From Streptomyces sp. NBC_01260 (GTDB taxonomy: Bacteria > Actinomycetota > Actinomycetes > Streptomycetales > Streptomycetaceae), in the NCBI RefSeq assembly GCF_036226405.1, contig NZ_CP108464.1:7750001-7814000 (forward strand): a stretch of 64,000 nucleotides of DNA. Direction: 5' to 3'. Position 1 is the stretch's first letter. Every line of letters begins with the position of its first letter. Below the pieces are notes generated by a model, which saw only the letters and a list, made by a program, of their open reading frames with translations, had not been told where the DNA came from and did no database searches. The position numbers and the translations under genes are program-made. Of the stretch, positions 37,547 through 47,154 are shown in pieces.

Positions 37547-40500
37547 TCAGCTCACGTCGAGCGCGACATCGTCCACGACGAAGCTGGTCTGGAGGTAGGC
37601 GTCCTCCTTACTGGTGAACCCCAGCGTCACCGTCTGCCCCGCGGCGGAGCCGACGTCGAAGCTCTGCTGGACGTAACCGCTGCTCGCGTCGAGATTCGAG
37701 TACGTGGCCAGCGTCCGCGACCCCAGCTTCACGGTGAACGTGTCGTAGGCGGTCGCGTCGCCCGCGGACTCGGCGGTGTCGGTGCGCACGAAGAACGACA
37801 GCTTGTACGTCGAGCAGCCCGCCGGAACGGTCAGTGACTGCGAGGCGCTGTCGCTGTGGGTGCTGCCCCAGCCGCCGAACCAGGCCTGGTAGGTGCCGGT
37901 GTGCGCGGGCTTCTCCGAGGTCCGGTTGTTGATGACCCCGTCCGTCTGGGTCCACGGCGCCGTGCCGTTCTCGAAGCCGCCGTTGGCGACGACCTGCCGT
38001 GCCTGGCAGTTGCCGCCGCCACCGACGACCAGCGAGTAGGTGGTGGTGTGGGTGGCGGTGCCCGTTGCGGTCACCGTGAGTGTGTAGGTGCCCGCGGCGG
38101 TCTGCGCCCCCGCCGAGACGGTCATCGTCGAGGAGGACCCCGACGGCACGGTCGCCGGCGCGAAGGAGACGGTGACCCCGCTCGGCGCACCGGAGGCCGT
38201 CAGCCGGACGCTCTGTCCGGAACCGCTGGTGGTGGCCGTCGACACGGTCGCGGTGGCCGAGGCACCCGGCTGGACGTTTCCGGAGACCGGGTTCACCGAG
38301 ACGGAGAAGTCATCGGCCGGCGCCGTGGTGCCGACGGCCGTCTTCCACAGCGTGTAGGCGACTCCGTCGGCGCTGCGGTCGAGAGCGGTCGCGTTGATGT
38401 TGCTGGTGGTGTCGCACGACTGGTGGTAGCACGGGTCGTACGAACGGCCAGCGGTACCGCCCCACTTGGCTGCCTGGGCCGAGGTCTTGGTGTCGCTCGC
38501 GCCGGTCGCGTAACCCGAGGTGGCGATGCCGCCCTGCTGGAAGGAGTAGTCGTCGGAGCGCCCCTGGCCCTCCACGTTCTCCTCCGGAGCCAGGCCGAGC
38601 GAGGCCCAGTACTCCTTCATCGGGGCCGAGGCGGCCGAGTTGAGGTTGTTGATGAAGTAGCCGCCGTTGGTGGAGGCGACCATGTCGAAGTTGTAGTACG
38701 CGCTGATGGCGCTGCGCTGGGCGGAGCTGAGCTGCCCGACGTAGTACGCGGAGCCCTGCAGGCCCTGCTCCTCGCCGTTCCACCAGGCGAAGCGCACATG
38801 CTTGGTCATCGTCGGGTTCTGCTGGGCCAGCGTGAGGGCGTTCTCCAGCAGGGTGGCCGAGCCGGAGCCGTTGTCATTGATCCCGGGCCCGGCGCTGACG
38901 CTGTCCAGGTGGGCGCCGAACATCACGGTCCGGTCCGTCGGACCGCCCGGCCAGTCCGCGATCAGGTTCTTGCCCGCGTAGGTGCAGCTGCTGCAGGTCT
39001 GCTCGCTGACGGTGTAGCCGGCCGCCTGCAGCTTGCCCTTCACATAGGCGAGCGAGGCGGTGTAACCGGCGCTGCCGGCCCGCCGGTTGCCGCCGTTCTG
39101 TGAGGCGACGGTGCTGAGCTGCGACAGATGGGACTGCACATTGGCGACGCTGATGTCCGGAGGCGTGCCGCCCGGAGTGCCGCCGCCGTCATTGACGGTC
39201 AGGGTGTACTGCGCGGTGTGGTCCTGGGTGCCGGTGCCCTTCACGGTGAGCGTGTAGGTCCCGGGCGCCGCGGCCGACGTCGTCGAGACGGTCATGGCCG
39301 AGGTCGCACCGGACTGCACGGCGGAGGGGCTGAAGGAGACGCTCACACCGCTCGGCTGACCGGTCGCGGACAGGTTCACCGTCTGCGCGTTTCCGGAGCT
39401 GACGGTCGTCCTGACCGTGGCCGTCACCGAGTTGCCCGGCTTCACCGAGCCGGCGGACGGGTCCAGGGACATCGAGAAGTCGTTGTTGCCGCTCGGGGTG
39501 CAGGTCGGGTCACCGCTCTGGGCGGGGACACTGACGGCGTCCCAGGCCGCCTTCGCCCGGTTGAACAGCACGCAGGTGGCGTCGAGGGTCTTGGCCGAGG
39601 TGAGCGTGGCCGTGCGGTAGCGCTTGTACGTCATGCCGCTGGTCTTGAGCAGCATGCCGCCGTAGAAGACCTTGCCGGCACTCTGGATGCCCACGCCGGT
39701 GACCGAGGAACTGTTGCACGTCGGGCTGGACGGCTTGCCGCCGCCGGGACTGGAGCCCTCGGCCAGCAGGTAGAACCAGTGGTTCAGCGGACCGGCCGCC
39801 GCGTGCTCCTCGGTGCTGGGTATGGAGGAGCTGTAGCAGTTCGGGTCGCCGATCTGCCCCGGGTTGTACATGATCCGGATCGGCCCGTTGCCCACGAGGT
39901 TGATCTTCTCGCCGACGGTGTAGTCCGGGTCGTCGTACGGGGCCGGCTCGTTGGTGTACGCCTCGGTGAGCGCCCCCATGATGTCGCCGGTGGCCTCGCC
40001 GAGACCGGACTCGTTGTTGGCCCCGCCGGGCGTGTACTGGTCGATGCCGTGGCCGAACTCGTGGCCCACGACGTCCATGGCCCCGATCCACTGGTTGGCG
40101 TTGTTGTGGCCTATGGAGATGGTGGATCCGTCCCAGTAGGCGTTCACGTCGTTCAGCCCGACCTTGACCGGCCAGCTGCGGCCGTTGCCGTCGTGACCGT
40201 TGCGGCCCAGCCAGTCGCGCAGCATGTCCCACTCGTGCTGCGCCGCCCACATGACATCGACGCAGCCGGTCTCCTTGCTGGAGGCACTGCCGGTGCCCCA
40301 GGAGTCGGAGGACTTGGTGAACACGCTGCCCGTGCTGTAGTCGGCGCAGCTCAGCCCCGGCCTGGCGGGGTCACGAAGTGAGTAACTGCCTCCCGAGGAC
40401 GTGGTGTTGATGGACAGCGGGGAGGGCCCGTTCCACTGGCTGTTGCCGGTTCCGGCCTTGACATCGTCATAGCTGTCGAGCACCGCGCCGGTGCCCGCGT

Positions 40501-41044
40501 CGACGAAGACGTGCAGATGGCTGGGCGCCTTCGCGGTGCGGCCGGTCAGCACGGTCTCCCAGGCCAGCCGGGACTTCTTTCCGGTGGCCCGGACGACCAG
40601 TCGGTGACTGTCCACCCGCTCCACGGATTTCAGCTTCTTGCGCGCGGCAGCCTCGGCCTTCCCGGCCGAAACGGTCGCGGTGGTGGGTACGTTGATGCGT
40701 CGGGAGACCGCCGACTGCGCGCCGCGGACCCGTCCCTTGGAGTCCGCCACCACGACGGCGTCGCCGCCGACCACCGGCAGGCCGCGGTAGGTGCGTTGGT
40801 AGGCGATCGAGTAGAGCCCGTTGACCCAGGGGGTCACGTTCTGCCGTTCGTAGCGCTCCTCGGGCCCCTTCGCCAGGGCGTCGAGGCCGCTGGCGGCTGC
40901 CCGGTCGGCGGCCGACACAGCAACCGCGAGCGGGGTGGGGGCGGGGGGAGACGGTTCCGCGGAAGCTGACTGACCACTCGTGGCGACCAGCATTCCGGCG
41001 AGGACGGCCAGGGTTGTCCCGGCCGTCATCGGTCTGCGTTTCAT
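37547..41044 (-). CDS. secreted double protease: M4 thermolysin-like domain fused to M28 aminopeptidase
   Basis: The 1165-residue protein has a signal peptide to about residue 29 and an FTP/PepSY-type propeptide to about 190. The M4 domain has HEFGH (328-332) and third ligand E350 in GLGEATGD. A beta-sandwich linker (about 521-617) follows, then an M28 domain with H712, D724, E758/E759, D787 and H874. Those spacings (12, 35, 28, 87) equal the zinc-site spacings of Streptomyces griseus aminopeptidase. A second linker sandwich (about 911-1007) and a C-terminal jelly-roll (about 1012-1165) complete it. Both active sites appear intact, so one polypeptide could cut proteins internally and trim the ends. 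GAGGAG precedes ATG 41044. Confidence 0.93.
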   Translation of the reverse strand: MKRRPMTAGTTLAVLAGMLVATSGQSASAEPSPPAPTPLAVAVSAADRAAASGLDALAKGPEERYERQNVTPWVNGLYSIAYQRTYRGLPVVGGDAVVVADSKGRVRGAQSAVSRRINVPTTATVSAGKAEAAARKKLKSVERVDSHRLVVRATGKKSRLAWETVLTGRTAKAPSHLHVFVDAGTGAVLDSYDDVKAGTGNSQWNGPSPLSINTTSSGGSYSLRDPARPGLSCADYSTGSVFTKSSDSWGTGSASSKETGCVDVMWAAQHEWDMLRDWLGRNGHDGNGRSWPVKVGLNDVNAYWDGSTISIGHNNANQWIGAMDVVGHEFGHGIDQYTPGGANNESGLGEATGDIMGALTEAYTNEPAPYDDPDYTVGEKINLVGNGPIRIMYNPGQIGDPNCYSSSIPSTEEHAAAGPLNHWFYLLAEGSSPGGGKPSSPTCNSSSVTGVGIQSAGKVFYGGMLLKTSGMTYKRYRTATLTSAKTLDATCVLFNRAKAAWDAVSVPAQSGDPTCTPSGNNDFSMSLDPSAGSVKPGNSVTATVRTTVSSGNAQTVNLSATGQPSGVSVSFSPSAVQSGATSAMTVSTTSAAAPGTYTLTVKGTGTQDHTAQYTLTVNDGGGTPGGTPPDISVANVQSHLSQLSTVASQNGGNRRAGSAGYTASLAYVKGKLQAAGYTVSEQTCSSCTYAGKNLIADWPGGPTDRTVMFGAHLDSVSAGPGINDNGSGSATLLENALTLAQQNPTMTKHVRFAWWNGEEQGLQGSAYYVGQLSSAQRSAISAYYNFDMVASTNGGYFINNLNSAASAPMKEYWASLGLAPEENVEGQGRSDDYSFQQGGIATSGYATGASDTKTSAQAAKWGGTAGRSYDPCYHQSCDTTSNINATALDRSADGVAYTLWKTAVGTTAPADDFSVSVNPVSGNVQPGASATATVSTATTSGSGQSVRLTASGAPSGVTVSFAPATVPSGSSSTMTVSAGAQTAAGTYTLTVTATGTATHTTTYSLVVGGGGNCQARQVVANGGFENGTAPWTQTDGVINNRTSEKPAHTGTYQAWFGGWGSTHSDSASQSLTVPAGCSTYKLSFFVRTDTAESAGDATAYDTFTVKLGSRTLATYSNLDASSGYVQQSFDVGSAAGQTVTLGFTSKEDAYLQTSFVVDDVALDVS

Positions 41045-41387
41045 CGAGGCTCCTCGGTTCGTGGGGACCTCGATCACGGGCGGCGGCGTGGGGAGACGCA
41101 CCCGCCCACGCGGCGGCCGTCGGCCGTCCGCCCAGGTGGTGTCCGTGATCGAGCGACCGAACACTCACACGTCGCCATGACCTCGTCAACGAACTGCGGC
41201 CGCCTCGAGGGGAGTTGGCAAGTCTGGTCAAGTCGCCCTGGTGGGATCGCACAGCGAGCACACAGGAACGCCGGGGGGCGGTGCGGTGGTTGGGCGGCTC
41301 GCGAAAGACCGGCGCCGTGGAGTGCCGGACGCCGGAGGGCTGCGAGAGGGGTGGACGGATCCGTCGAGCGGGGTTAGTATGCACCCG
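41045..41387. other. intergenic region, protease promoter side
   Basis: No gene is seen. GGCAAGTC...AAGTCGCC at 41218-41239 resembles GGCAAGTCAAGTCGCC near 15888-15904 upstream of the M23-like gene; this may be a shared promoter motif or chance. Confidence 0.35.
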
Positions 41388-41407
41388 CGTTGCATGATCA
41401 TGCAACG
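41388..41407. promoter_or_regulatory. 20-bp perfect palindrome upstream of an aldo/keto reductase gene
   Basis: CGTTGCATGATCATGCAACG is identical on both strands. It lies 108-127 bp before the reductase start. The TTGCATGATCATGCAA core suits a MarR- or TetR-type dimer. No such regulator is adjacent. Confidence 0.5.
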
Positions 41408-41514
41408 AAAACATCCACCGTAACTGTATCACCTGTCAGCCAATTACGCAAGCCGTCCTGATGTTCCGTCACGTGGCCGACTCCGGCCCGCCACCAACGA
41501 GGAAGACGACAGCC

Positions 41515-42429
41515 ATGACTTCGGGAACAACCACCGCAGCGGCCGCCGGTACCTGGCAGCTGGGCGACCTGACCGTCAACCGCATGGGCTTCGGCACCAT
41601 GCGTCTGACCCAGAACGGTGCGGCGCTCACCACCGACCGCACCCCGCACGACCGGGACCGGGCCATCGCCGTGCTGCGCCGCGCCGTTGACCTCGGTGTG
41701 AACCACCTCGACACCGCGGCCTTCTACTTCTCACCGATGCGCTCGGCCAATGAGCTGATCAACCGGGCGCTGGGCCCGTACCCCGACGACCTGGTCATCA
41801 CCACCAAGGTCGGCCCCGGCCGGGGTCCGTCGGGCGACTGGCTGGACTGGGCCCGGCCGGAGGACCTGCGCGGCCAGGTCGAGGAGAACCTCCGTCAGCT
41901 CGGCCGCGACCATCTCGACGTGGTGAACCTGCGCATGAACGGGCCCGCCCCGATCGCCGACAGGTTCGGCGCACTGGCCGAGCTGCGGAAGGAGGGGCTC
42001 ATCCGCCACCTGGGGCTCTCCAACGTCGGGGCCGACCAGATCGCCGAGGCCCTGCCCATCGCGCCGGTCGTCTGTGTGCAGAACCGGTACGGCATAGCCA
42101 CCCGCCGTGCGGACTCCGACGAAGTGCTCCGGATCTGCGGGGAGCAGGGCATCGCGTTCGTGCCGTTCTATGCCATCGCCGGCGAGGGCCGCGAGACCGG
42201 GGCGGCCGCGGCCGCCGAGAGCGAGGCGGTGTCGGCCGTCGCCGGCGCCCACGACGCCTCGCCCGCCCAGGTCCGGCTGGCCTGGACGCTCCAGCGCGGC
42301 CCGCACGTACTGGCCATCCCGGGCACCGGTAACCCCGATCACCTCACCGAGAACGTGGCGGCGGCGGCCCTGCGGCTCACCGAGGCCGAGCTGCGGCTGC
42401 TCACGGAACTCGGGCAGGACGCCGGCTGA
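41515..42429 (+). CDS. aldo/keto reductase family oxidoreductase (first)
   Basis: The 304-residue TIM-barrel protein has MGFGTMRLT, NHLDTAAFYFSP with the catalytic Asp and Tyr, ITTKVGPG with the Lys, and LGLSNVGADQIAEA. The usual catalytic His after strand 4 is replaced: LDVVNLRMNG instead of LLLIHW. NADPH-binding residues near IPGTGNPDHLTENV are kept. The family reduces aldehydes and ketones. ATG 41515 follows GAGGAAG; an upstream ATG at 41461 has no ribosome site. A 20-bp palindrome upstream suggests inducible control. Confidence 0.88.
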   Translation: MTSGTTTAAAAGTWQLGDLTVNRMGFGTMRLTQNGAALTTDRTPHDRDRAIAVLRRAVDLGVNHLDTAAFYFSPMRSANELINRALGPYPDDLVITTKVGPGRGPSGDWLDWARPEDLRGQVEENLRQLGRDHLDVVNLRMNGPAPIADRFGALAELRKEGLIRHLGLSNVGADQIAEALPIAPVVCVQNRYGIATRRADSDEVLRICGEQGIAFVPFYAIAGEGRETGAAAAAESEAVSAVAGAHDASPAQVRLAWTLQRGPHVLAIPGTGNPDHLTENVAAAALRLTEAELRLLTELGQDAG

Positions 42430-42568
42430 TCCACGCCGTCGGCCGCCGTGGCGGACGGGAGCCACCAGGCCGTCACCGGCTTCCGGACCCGGATGCCGTC
42501 CGGGGCCCCGGGTGAGGCCGCGTCGAACGATCCCCGGCCGGCCCGCGTACCGACGTAGCATGATTCTC

Positions 42569-43552
42569 ATGGAGCAGCGCGAACTGGGCAGGACCGGACG
42601 TGGCGTATCGGTCGTCGGACAGGGCACATGGCAGCTCGGCGGGGACTGGGGCGAGGTGCGGGAGGCCGATGCCTTCGGCGTGCTCGACGCGGCCGTCGAG
42701 TCGGGCGTCACCTTCTTCGATACCGCGGATGTGTACGGGGACGGCCGCAGTGAACAGCTCATCGGCCGCTATCTGAAGGAACGTCCGGACGCGCGGGTCC
42801 TCGCCGCGACGAAGATGGGCCGGCGCGCCGAGCAGGTGCCGGAGAACTACGTCCTGGACAACTTCCGCGCCTGGAACGACCGCTCGCGGTCCAACCTCGG
42901 CGTCGACACCCTCGACCTCGTGCAACTGCACTGCCCGCCCACCGCCGTCTACTCCTCGGACGCGGTCTACGACGCCCTCGACACGCTGGTCGCCGAGAAG
43001 CGGATCGCCGCCTACGGGGTGAGTGTCGAGACGTGCGCCGAGGCGCTGACGGCCATCGCCCGCCCCGGTGTCGCGAGCGTCCAGATCATCCTCAACCCGT
43101 TCCGCCTCAAGCCGCTGGACGAGGTGCTTCCGGCCGCGCGTGCCGCCGGTGTCGGCATCGTCGCGCGCGTGCCGCTCGCCTCCGGGCTGCTCTCCGGCAA
43201 GTACACCGAGGACACCGTCTTCGCCCCGGAGGACCACCGCACGTACAACCGGCACGGGGAGGCGTTCGACCAGGGCGAGACCTTCTCCGGTATCGAGTAC
43301 ACGACCGGGGTGGCCGCGGCGGCCGAATTCGCCGCACTCGCTTCTCAGGGGGCGACTCCGGCGCAGACCGCACTGCGCTGGATCATCCAGCAGCCGGGCG
43401 TCACCAGTGTGATCCCCGGTGCGCGTTCGGTGGAGCAGGCCCGCGCCAACGCGTCCGCGGCCGCGTCGGCGCCGCTGCCGCAGCAGACGCTCGACGCGGT
43501 ACGTGACCTCTACGACCGCAGGATCCGCGCGGCGGTTCACGGCCGCTGGTAA
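42569..43552 (+). CDS. aldo/keto reductase family oxidoreductase (second)
   Basis: The 327-residue protein has the complete catalytic tetrad: FFDTADVYGDGRSE (Asp, Tyr), LAATKMGRR (Lys) and LDLVQLHCPP (His). The C-terminal IPGARSVEQARANA binds the NADPH phosphate. It resembles the YajO/YccK-type clade. ATG 42569 (or 42560, three codons earlier) has no ribosome site, but TAGCAT lies close upstream, so the mRNA may be nearly leaderless. It follows the other reductase by 139 bp on the same strand; the two are only distantly alike. Confidence 0.88.
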   Translation: MEQRELGRTGRGVSVVGQGTWQLGGDWGEVREADAFGVLDAAVESGVTFFDTADVYGDGRSEQLIGRYLKERPDARVLAATKMGRRAEQVPENYVLDNFRAWNDRSRSNLGVDTLDLVQLHCPPTAVYSSDAVYDALDTLVAEKRIAAYGVSVETCAEALTAIARPGVASVQIILNPFRLKPLDEVLPAARAAGVGIVARVPLASGLLSGKYTEDTVFAPEDHRTYNRHGEAFDQGETFSGIEYTTGVAAAAEFAALASQGATPAQTALRWIIQQPGVTSVIPGARSVEQARANASAAASAPLPQQTLDAVRDLYDRRIRAAVHGRW

Positions 43553-43561
43553 CGGACGGGG

Positions 43562-44758
43562 CTACCGGCCCTCTTCGGGCGCCGGTGACTCCGCACCGCT
43601 CGTCGAGGTGAGGTCGTCCGGGGTGGTGGCAGAACTGGAATCGGGGGAGAACAGGCTCATCCCCAGGTACACGGCGGCGAGGAAGGCGACCGTGCCCGCG
43701 ATGGCGCTGGCCACTCTCGGGCGGCGTCTTATCGCCTCGCGGGTGGTACGCCGCCGGGCGTTCCTGGACCGGCCCGCCGCGCGCCGTCCGTGACCGCCGG
43801 CCGCCTGGGGCAGCCGGTAGGTCGTCGGAGCCCCGGAGTCCTCACCGGGCCCGGAGCGGTGCGGGGCCGGTGAGGGCGGCGGCGCGTAGGGCGCGGCCGG
43901 TGCGCGCGGGGGAGCGGGCCGGTGCATCGGCAGCGGCTCCGCCTGCCCCCGCCAGGCCTCGCTGTTGAACCAGTCGGCGACCTGCTGGGCCGTCGGCCGG
44001 TCCTCGGGCTGCTTCGCGAGCAGTCCCAGCAGGTACGAGTCGAAGGCGGCGGACATCTCGACCCCGCGCCGGCGCAGTGGCACGGGAGGTGTGTCCACGT
44101 GCTGGTAGAGGGTGGCGGTCGGGGTGTCCGAGCGGAACGGCGGCTGACCGAGCAGCAGTTGGTAGATCACGCAGCCGAGGGAGTACATGTCGGACGCGGC
44201 GTCGGCCGTACGGCCCAGGGCCCGCTCCGGTGCGAGGTACAGGCTCGTGCCGACGATGTGGCCCGTGGTGGTGAGCGCGGCGGAGGGATCGTCGACGAAC
44301 TGGGCGATGCCGAAGTCACCGATCTTGACGGCGCCCTCCGCGTCCAGCATCAGGTTTCCGGGCTTGATGTCCCGGTGGACTATGCCCTGCCGGTGGGCCG
44401 CGGCCAGCCCGGCGGCGGCCTGGCCCGCGATGCGGGCGACCTGTTCCGGGTCCAGCCGTTCCTGAGCCAGCAGCAGATCGGCGAGGCTCCTGCCCTCGAC
44501 GAGCTCCATCACGAGGAAGAGCCGGTCCTCCCAGGACCCGAAGTCGAACACCGCCACCAGATGCGGATGGCTCAGCCGGGCGGCGGTCTGGGCCTCCAGC
44601 CGGAAGCGAGCGGTGGCCGACTCGTCGGCGTGCTCCCCCAGCAGCAGCTTCACGGCGACGGCCCTGCCGAGGACCTCGTCCGTGGCGCGCCAGACCTCGC
44701 CCATCCCGCCACGACCGATGGCGGATATCAATCGGTACCGACCAGCAACCAGCACCTG
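43562..44758 (-). CDS. membrane-anchored Ser/Thr protein kinase (Hanks type)
   Basis: The 398-residue protein has a kinase domain in the first ~265 residues: glycine loop IGRGGMGEVW, VAVKLL lysine, HRDIKPGN catalytic loop, DFGIAQ metal site, GTSLYLAPE P+1 loop. A Pro-rich segment and a basic stretch lead to one TM helix (VASAIAGTVAFLAAVYLGMSLF) near residue 360. The extracellular tail is only about 30 residues, with no PASTA or other sensor domain. GTG 44758 is preferred over the TTG 15 bases upstream because GATAGG precedes it and the kinase fold starts at VAGRYRL. It is convergent with an aldo/keto reductase gene, 9 bp apart. Confidence 0.92.
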   Translation of the reverse strand, partial: QVLVAGRYRLISAIGRGGMGEVWRATDEVLGRAVAVKLLLGEHADESATARFRLEAQTAARLSHPHLVAVFDFGSWEDRLFLVMELVEGRSLADLLLAQERLDPEQVARIAGQAAAGLAAAHRQGIVHRDIKPGNLMLDAEGAVKIGDFGIAQFVDDPSAALTTTGHIVGTSLYLAPERALGRTADAASDMYSLGCVIYQLLLGQPPFRSDTPTATLYQHVDTPPVPLRRRGVEMSAAFDSYLLGLLAKQPEDRPTAQQVADWFNSEAWRGQAEPLPMHRPAPPRAPAAPYAPPPSPAPHRSGPGEDSGAPTTYRLPQAAGGHGRRAAGRSRNARRRTTREAIRRRPRVASAIAGTVAFLAAVYLGMSLFSPDSSSATTPDDLTSTSGAESPAPEEGR

Positions 44759-44907
44759 CGCACACCTATCCAATGTCTCGGGCCGAGGACCGCTTCGACT
44801 GCCGCGGCTGCGACCTCATCGGGAACAGACGGGGTGGGGGACACGCAGCAAGATCAGGATATCCGGCGCGCGGCCTCCGGACGACCGTCGGCCGGCGTCG
44901 GAGCGGA

Positions 44908-45603
44908 TCAGGGCAGCAGCCATGCGCAAGCGGCCTGCGCGCTGAACTCGCCCTGGCCGCCGGGGAAGAGCAGATCCGCCGCCGCGAACGCCGGATCGCC
45001 GGCCGTCGCCGGGACGTAGGGGACCGCGATGCAGCGCATGCCCGCCGCCCGAGCCGCCGCGGCGCCCGGCGCGGCATCCTCCACCACCACACAGCCGGCC
45101 GGTGGGACGCCGAGGCGCCGGGCCGCCTCCAGGAAGACGTCCGGTGCCGGTTTCCCGTGCGCCACCTCCTCGGCGGACACGTACTCGGTGAGATACGCGC
45201 CGAGGCCGGTGCCCTTCAGCACGGTCTCTATCGCGGCCCGTGGCGAGCCCGACGCCACCGCCATGGCGACGCCGCGCGCGTGCAGCATCTCCACGAACTC
45301 CCGCATCTCGGGGAAGGCCTCGGTCGAGGTGCGCGCCAGCTCCAGATAGATGGCGTCCTGACCCGTCAGCAGCTCGTCGACGGAGGCCGCGATGCCGTAC
45401 TCGGTGCGCAGCACGGTCAGCGCCTCGCGGTTGCTGATTCCGAGAAACCGGGCGTTCTGCTCCCAGGTGAAGTCCGGTACTCCGTACCGCTCCAGCAGCA
45501 GCCGCGCCGACTCGTAGGCGTTCGGCTCGCTGTCCACCAGCGTGCCGTCCAGGTCGAAGAGGACCGAAGGGGGCTGTGCGCGTGATGAGTTCATGGCGGC
45601 CAT
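44908..45603 (-). CDS. HAD-superfamily phosphatase (beta-phosphoglucomutase-like)
   Basis: The 231-residue protein has motif I VLFDLDGTLVDSEP, motif II AVASGSP, motif III via HGKPAPD, and motif IV VVEDAAPGAAAARAAGM. The cap domain is the helical C1 type, placing it with beta-phosphoglucomutase and phosphoglycolate-phosphatase-like HADs. It starts 15 bp after the stop of an Lrp/AsnC gene on the same strand, so they form an operon. ATG 45603 or 45594 may be used. Substrate not determinable. Confidence 0.9.
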   Translation of the reverse strand: MAAMNSSRAQPPSVLFDLDGTLVDSEPNAYESARLLLERYGVPDFTWEQNARFLGISNREALTVLRTEYGIAASVDELLTGQDAIYLELARTSTEAFPEMREFVEMLHARGVAMAVASGSPRAAIETVLKGTGLGAYLTEYVSAEEVAHGKPAPDVFLEAARRLGVPPAGCVVVEDAAPGAAAARAAGMRCIAVPYVPATAGDPAFAAADLLFPGGQGEFSAQAACAWLLP

Positions 45604-45618
45604 GCTCTCAGCCGCTGA

Positions 45619-46104
45619 TCACTCCGGGCCACCCGCCGCCGCCCGGCCCACCGATTCGACCAGGGGCAGCAGCCGGTGCGGCACCCGCTCGCGCAGGGCC
45701 ACCTCGGTCCGGGTCCTGACCACGCCCGGCAGCTGGATCAGCTGCTGGATCACGTCTTCCAGATGGCCGTTGTCCCGGGCCACCACCCGGGTCAGCAGGT
45801 CGCCGCCACCCGTGGTCGAGAAGGCTTCGACGATCTCCGGCACGGCGGCGAGCGCCTCGCCCACATCGTCGAGATGCCCCTGCGTGACCTCCAGGTGCAC
45901 AAAGGCGAGCACCGGGTGGCCGAGCGCGGCGGGCGAGAGGGACGGTCCGCTGCCGGTGATCACACCGTCCCGTTCCAGCCGGTCGATGCGGGCCTGGAGG
46001 GTGCCCCGGGCGATGGAGAGGATCCGTGCGTACTCGCGCACGGAGGTGTGCGGCTGTTCGATCAGCAGCCGCAGAATCCGGGTGTCGAGCGCGTCCACCG
46101 CCAT
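45619..46104 (-). CDS. Lrp/AsnC-family transcriptional regulator
   Basis: The 161-residue protein has an N-terminal HTH (ILRLLIEQPHTSVREYARILSIARGTLQARIDRLERDGVI) and a C-terminal RAM domain (VLAFVHLEVTQGHLDDVGEAL, STTGGGDLLTRVVARDNGHLEDVIQQL). These regulators sense amino acids or related small molecules and usually control a neighbouring gene; here the HAD gene follows in the same operon. The LPMO gene lies upstream on the same strand. Confidence 0.92.
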   Translation of the reverse strand: MAVDALDTRILRLLIEQPHTSVREYARILSIARGTLQARIDRLERDGVITGSGPSLSPAALGHPVLAFVHLEVTQGHLDDVGEALAAVPEIVEAFSTTGGGDLLTRVVARDNGHLEDVIQQLIQLPGVVRTRTEVALRERVPHRLLPLVESVGRAAAGGPE

Positions 46105-46206
46105 GGTCCGCCGGCCTCCTCCTGGTACGTCGGTCGGGGCAGCGACTGTACCAATGGCGCACCGGCGGGCCGCCGTCCCGTACTGGCCCGGGGCGGCGGC
46201 GGGACG

Positions 46207-46797
46207 TCAGAACTGCACGTCGGAGCAGGCGTAGAAGGCGTTCCCGGTGTCGGAGATCGTCCAGACGCCGAGGATCAGGTGCTTGCCGGACTTCTGTGGC
46301 AGCACGCCCGAGTGGCTCACGGTCGAGCCGGGCAGCCGGCCGCCGAAGGGGACGGTGAGGAACGGCTGCGGGTCCAGGTCGGCCCGGGTGAGCGGCTTGG
46401 CCGGGTCGTAGCCGTCCTTGGTGATGTAGTAGCGGAAGTCGGTCGTGGCGTGCCGGGCCTCGATCCGCCAGTTGAACGTGTAGTTCTGACCGGCGGTGAC
46501 CTGGGTGGCGGGCCAGGCGCCGCCCCGCGGGTCGTCGAGTTCGGAGAACCGGCCGATGCCGCCCGAGCAGATGTGGCCGTCGGCCGGTCCGCGGGTGGGG
46601 AAGCCCTTGGGGCCCTCGACGCTCGGGGGCTCCCACTGGATCTGCCCGCAGTGCTTGACGGTGCCGATCCCGCAGAGCTGCTGGCGGCTGATGGGGGAGT
46701 CGGTGTAGCCGTGGCTCTGGGCGCTGCCGGAGGTGGCGAACAGTGCCGCACCGGCCAGGCCGAGCCCGGCCAGTAAGGAGGTGATCCTTCTGCGCAT
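46207..46797 (-). CDS. secreted AA10 lytic polysaccharide monooxygenase (chitin-active type)
   Basis: The 196-residue protein has a signal peptide that ends ...GSAQS so that the mature chain starts with H29 (HGYTDSPISRQQLCG), the first copper ligand of the histidine brace. The second His lies in RIEARHATTDFRYYITK, and the axial Phe in DTGNAFYACSDVQF. It is a single-domain AA10, like Streptomyces CHB1-type proteins, cleaving crystalline chitin oxidatively outside the cell. A perfect GGTCTAGACC (DasR dre core) lies 44-53 bp upstream, matching control by GlcNAc-sensing DasR. Confidence 0.95.
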   Translation of the reverse strand: MRRRITSLLAGLGLAGAALFATSGSAQSHGYTDSPISRQQLCGIGTVKHCGQIQWEPPSVEGPKGFPTRGPADGHICSGGIGRFSELDDPRGGAWPATQVTAGQNYTFNWRIEARHATTDFRYYITKDGYDPAKPLTRADLDPQPFLTVPFGGRLPGSTVSHSGVLPQKSGKHLILGVWTISDTGNAFYACSDVQF

Positions 46798-46837
46798 ACG
46801 TAGCTCCTGGAGATGTGGGGTGATGTCCGGAGAGTTC

Positions 46838-46853
46838 TGCGGTCTAGACCAAG
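46838..46853 (-). promoter_or_regulatory. DasR-responsive element (dre) upstream of the LPMO gene
   Basis: The core GGTCTAGACC (46841-46850) is the exact centre of the DasR consensus (TGGTCTAGACCA). One outer base is off (CGGTCTAGACCA). Its position near the expected promoter of a chitin-active enzyme fits repression by DasR. Confidence 0.75.
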
Positions 46854-47006
46854 GGTGAGCGTAGTCATGTCAACCAGGCGTGTCCATACCGTCCTGAGCG
46901 GGCTGCTGCGGGGTCCCGCCGAGGGGTGGTCCGTGGAGGCCCCATGTGCGGTGGGCGCGACATCGGGTGGTCCGTTGGTCGGCTAGTGGTGTCTCGAAGG
47001 AGCGAT

Positions 47007-47045
47007 ATGGCGAGCCAATGGCTCAGCGTCTGGAGCTCAATTTGA
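47007..47045 (+). CDS. 12-residue Trp/Ser-rich leader peptide upstream of the FUSC gene
   Basis: AAGGAG (46997-47002) precedes ATG 47007 by 4 nt. The peptide is MASQWLSVWSSI. It lies 39 nt before an intrinsic terminator that itself lies just upstream of the transporter start, the layout of ribosome-mediated attenuation. The base sequence around it also forms alternative stems: TGGCTCA (47019-47025) with TGAGCCA (47043-47049), versus CAGCGTC (47024-47030) with GGCGCTG (47084-47090). Confidence 0.45.
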   Translation: MASQWLSVWSSI

Positions 47046-47083
47046 GCCAACAGGCCGATGGATGCTCTGATGTACCTGTCGAT

Positions 47084-47112
47084 GGCGCTGCGGACCTCCG
47101 CGGCGCCTTTTT
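47084..47112 (+). terminator. intrinsic terminator in the FUSC leader (attenuator candidate)
   Basis: GGCGCTGCGGA (47084-47094) pairs with TCCGCGGCGCC (47097-47107) with one G-U, followed by TTTTT. It ends 42 nt before the GTG start of the FUSC gene. No gene upstream needs termination in this direction, so it most likely acts on the FUSC transcript itself. Confidence 0.75.
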
Positions 47113-47154
47113 CATGCCGGAACACCGAGCCGGCGGCAGAGGCGGGGAGCATTC

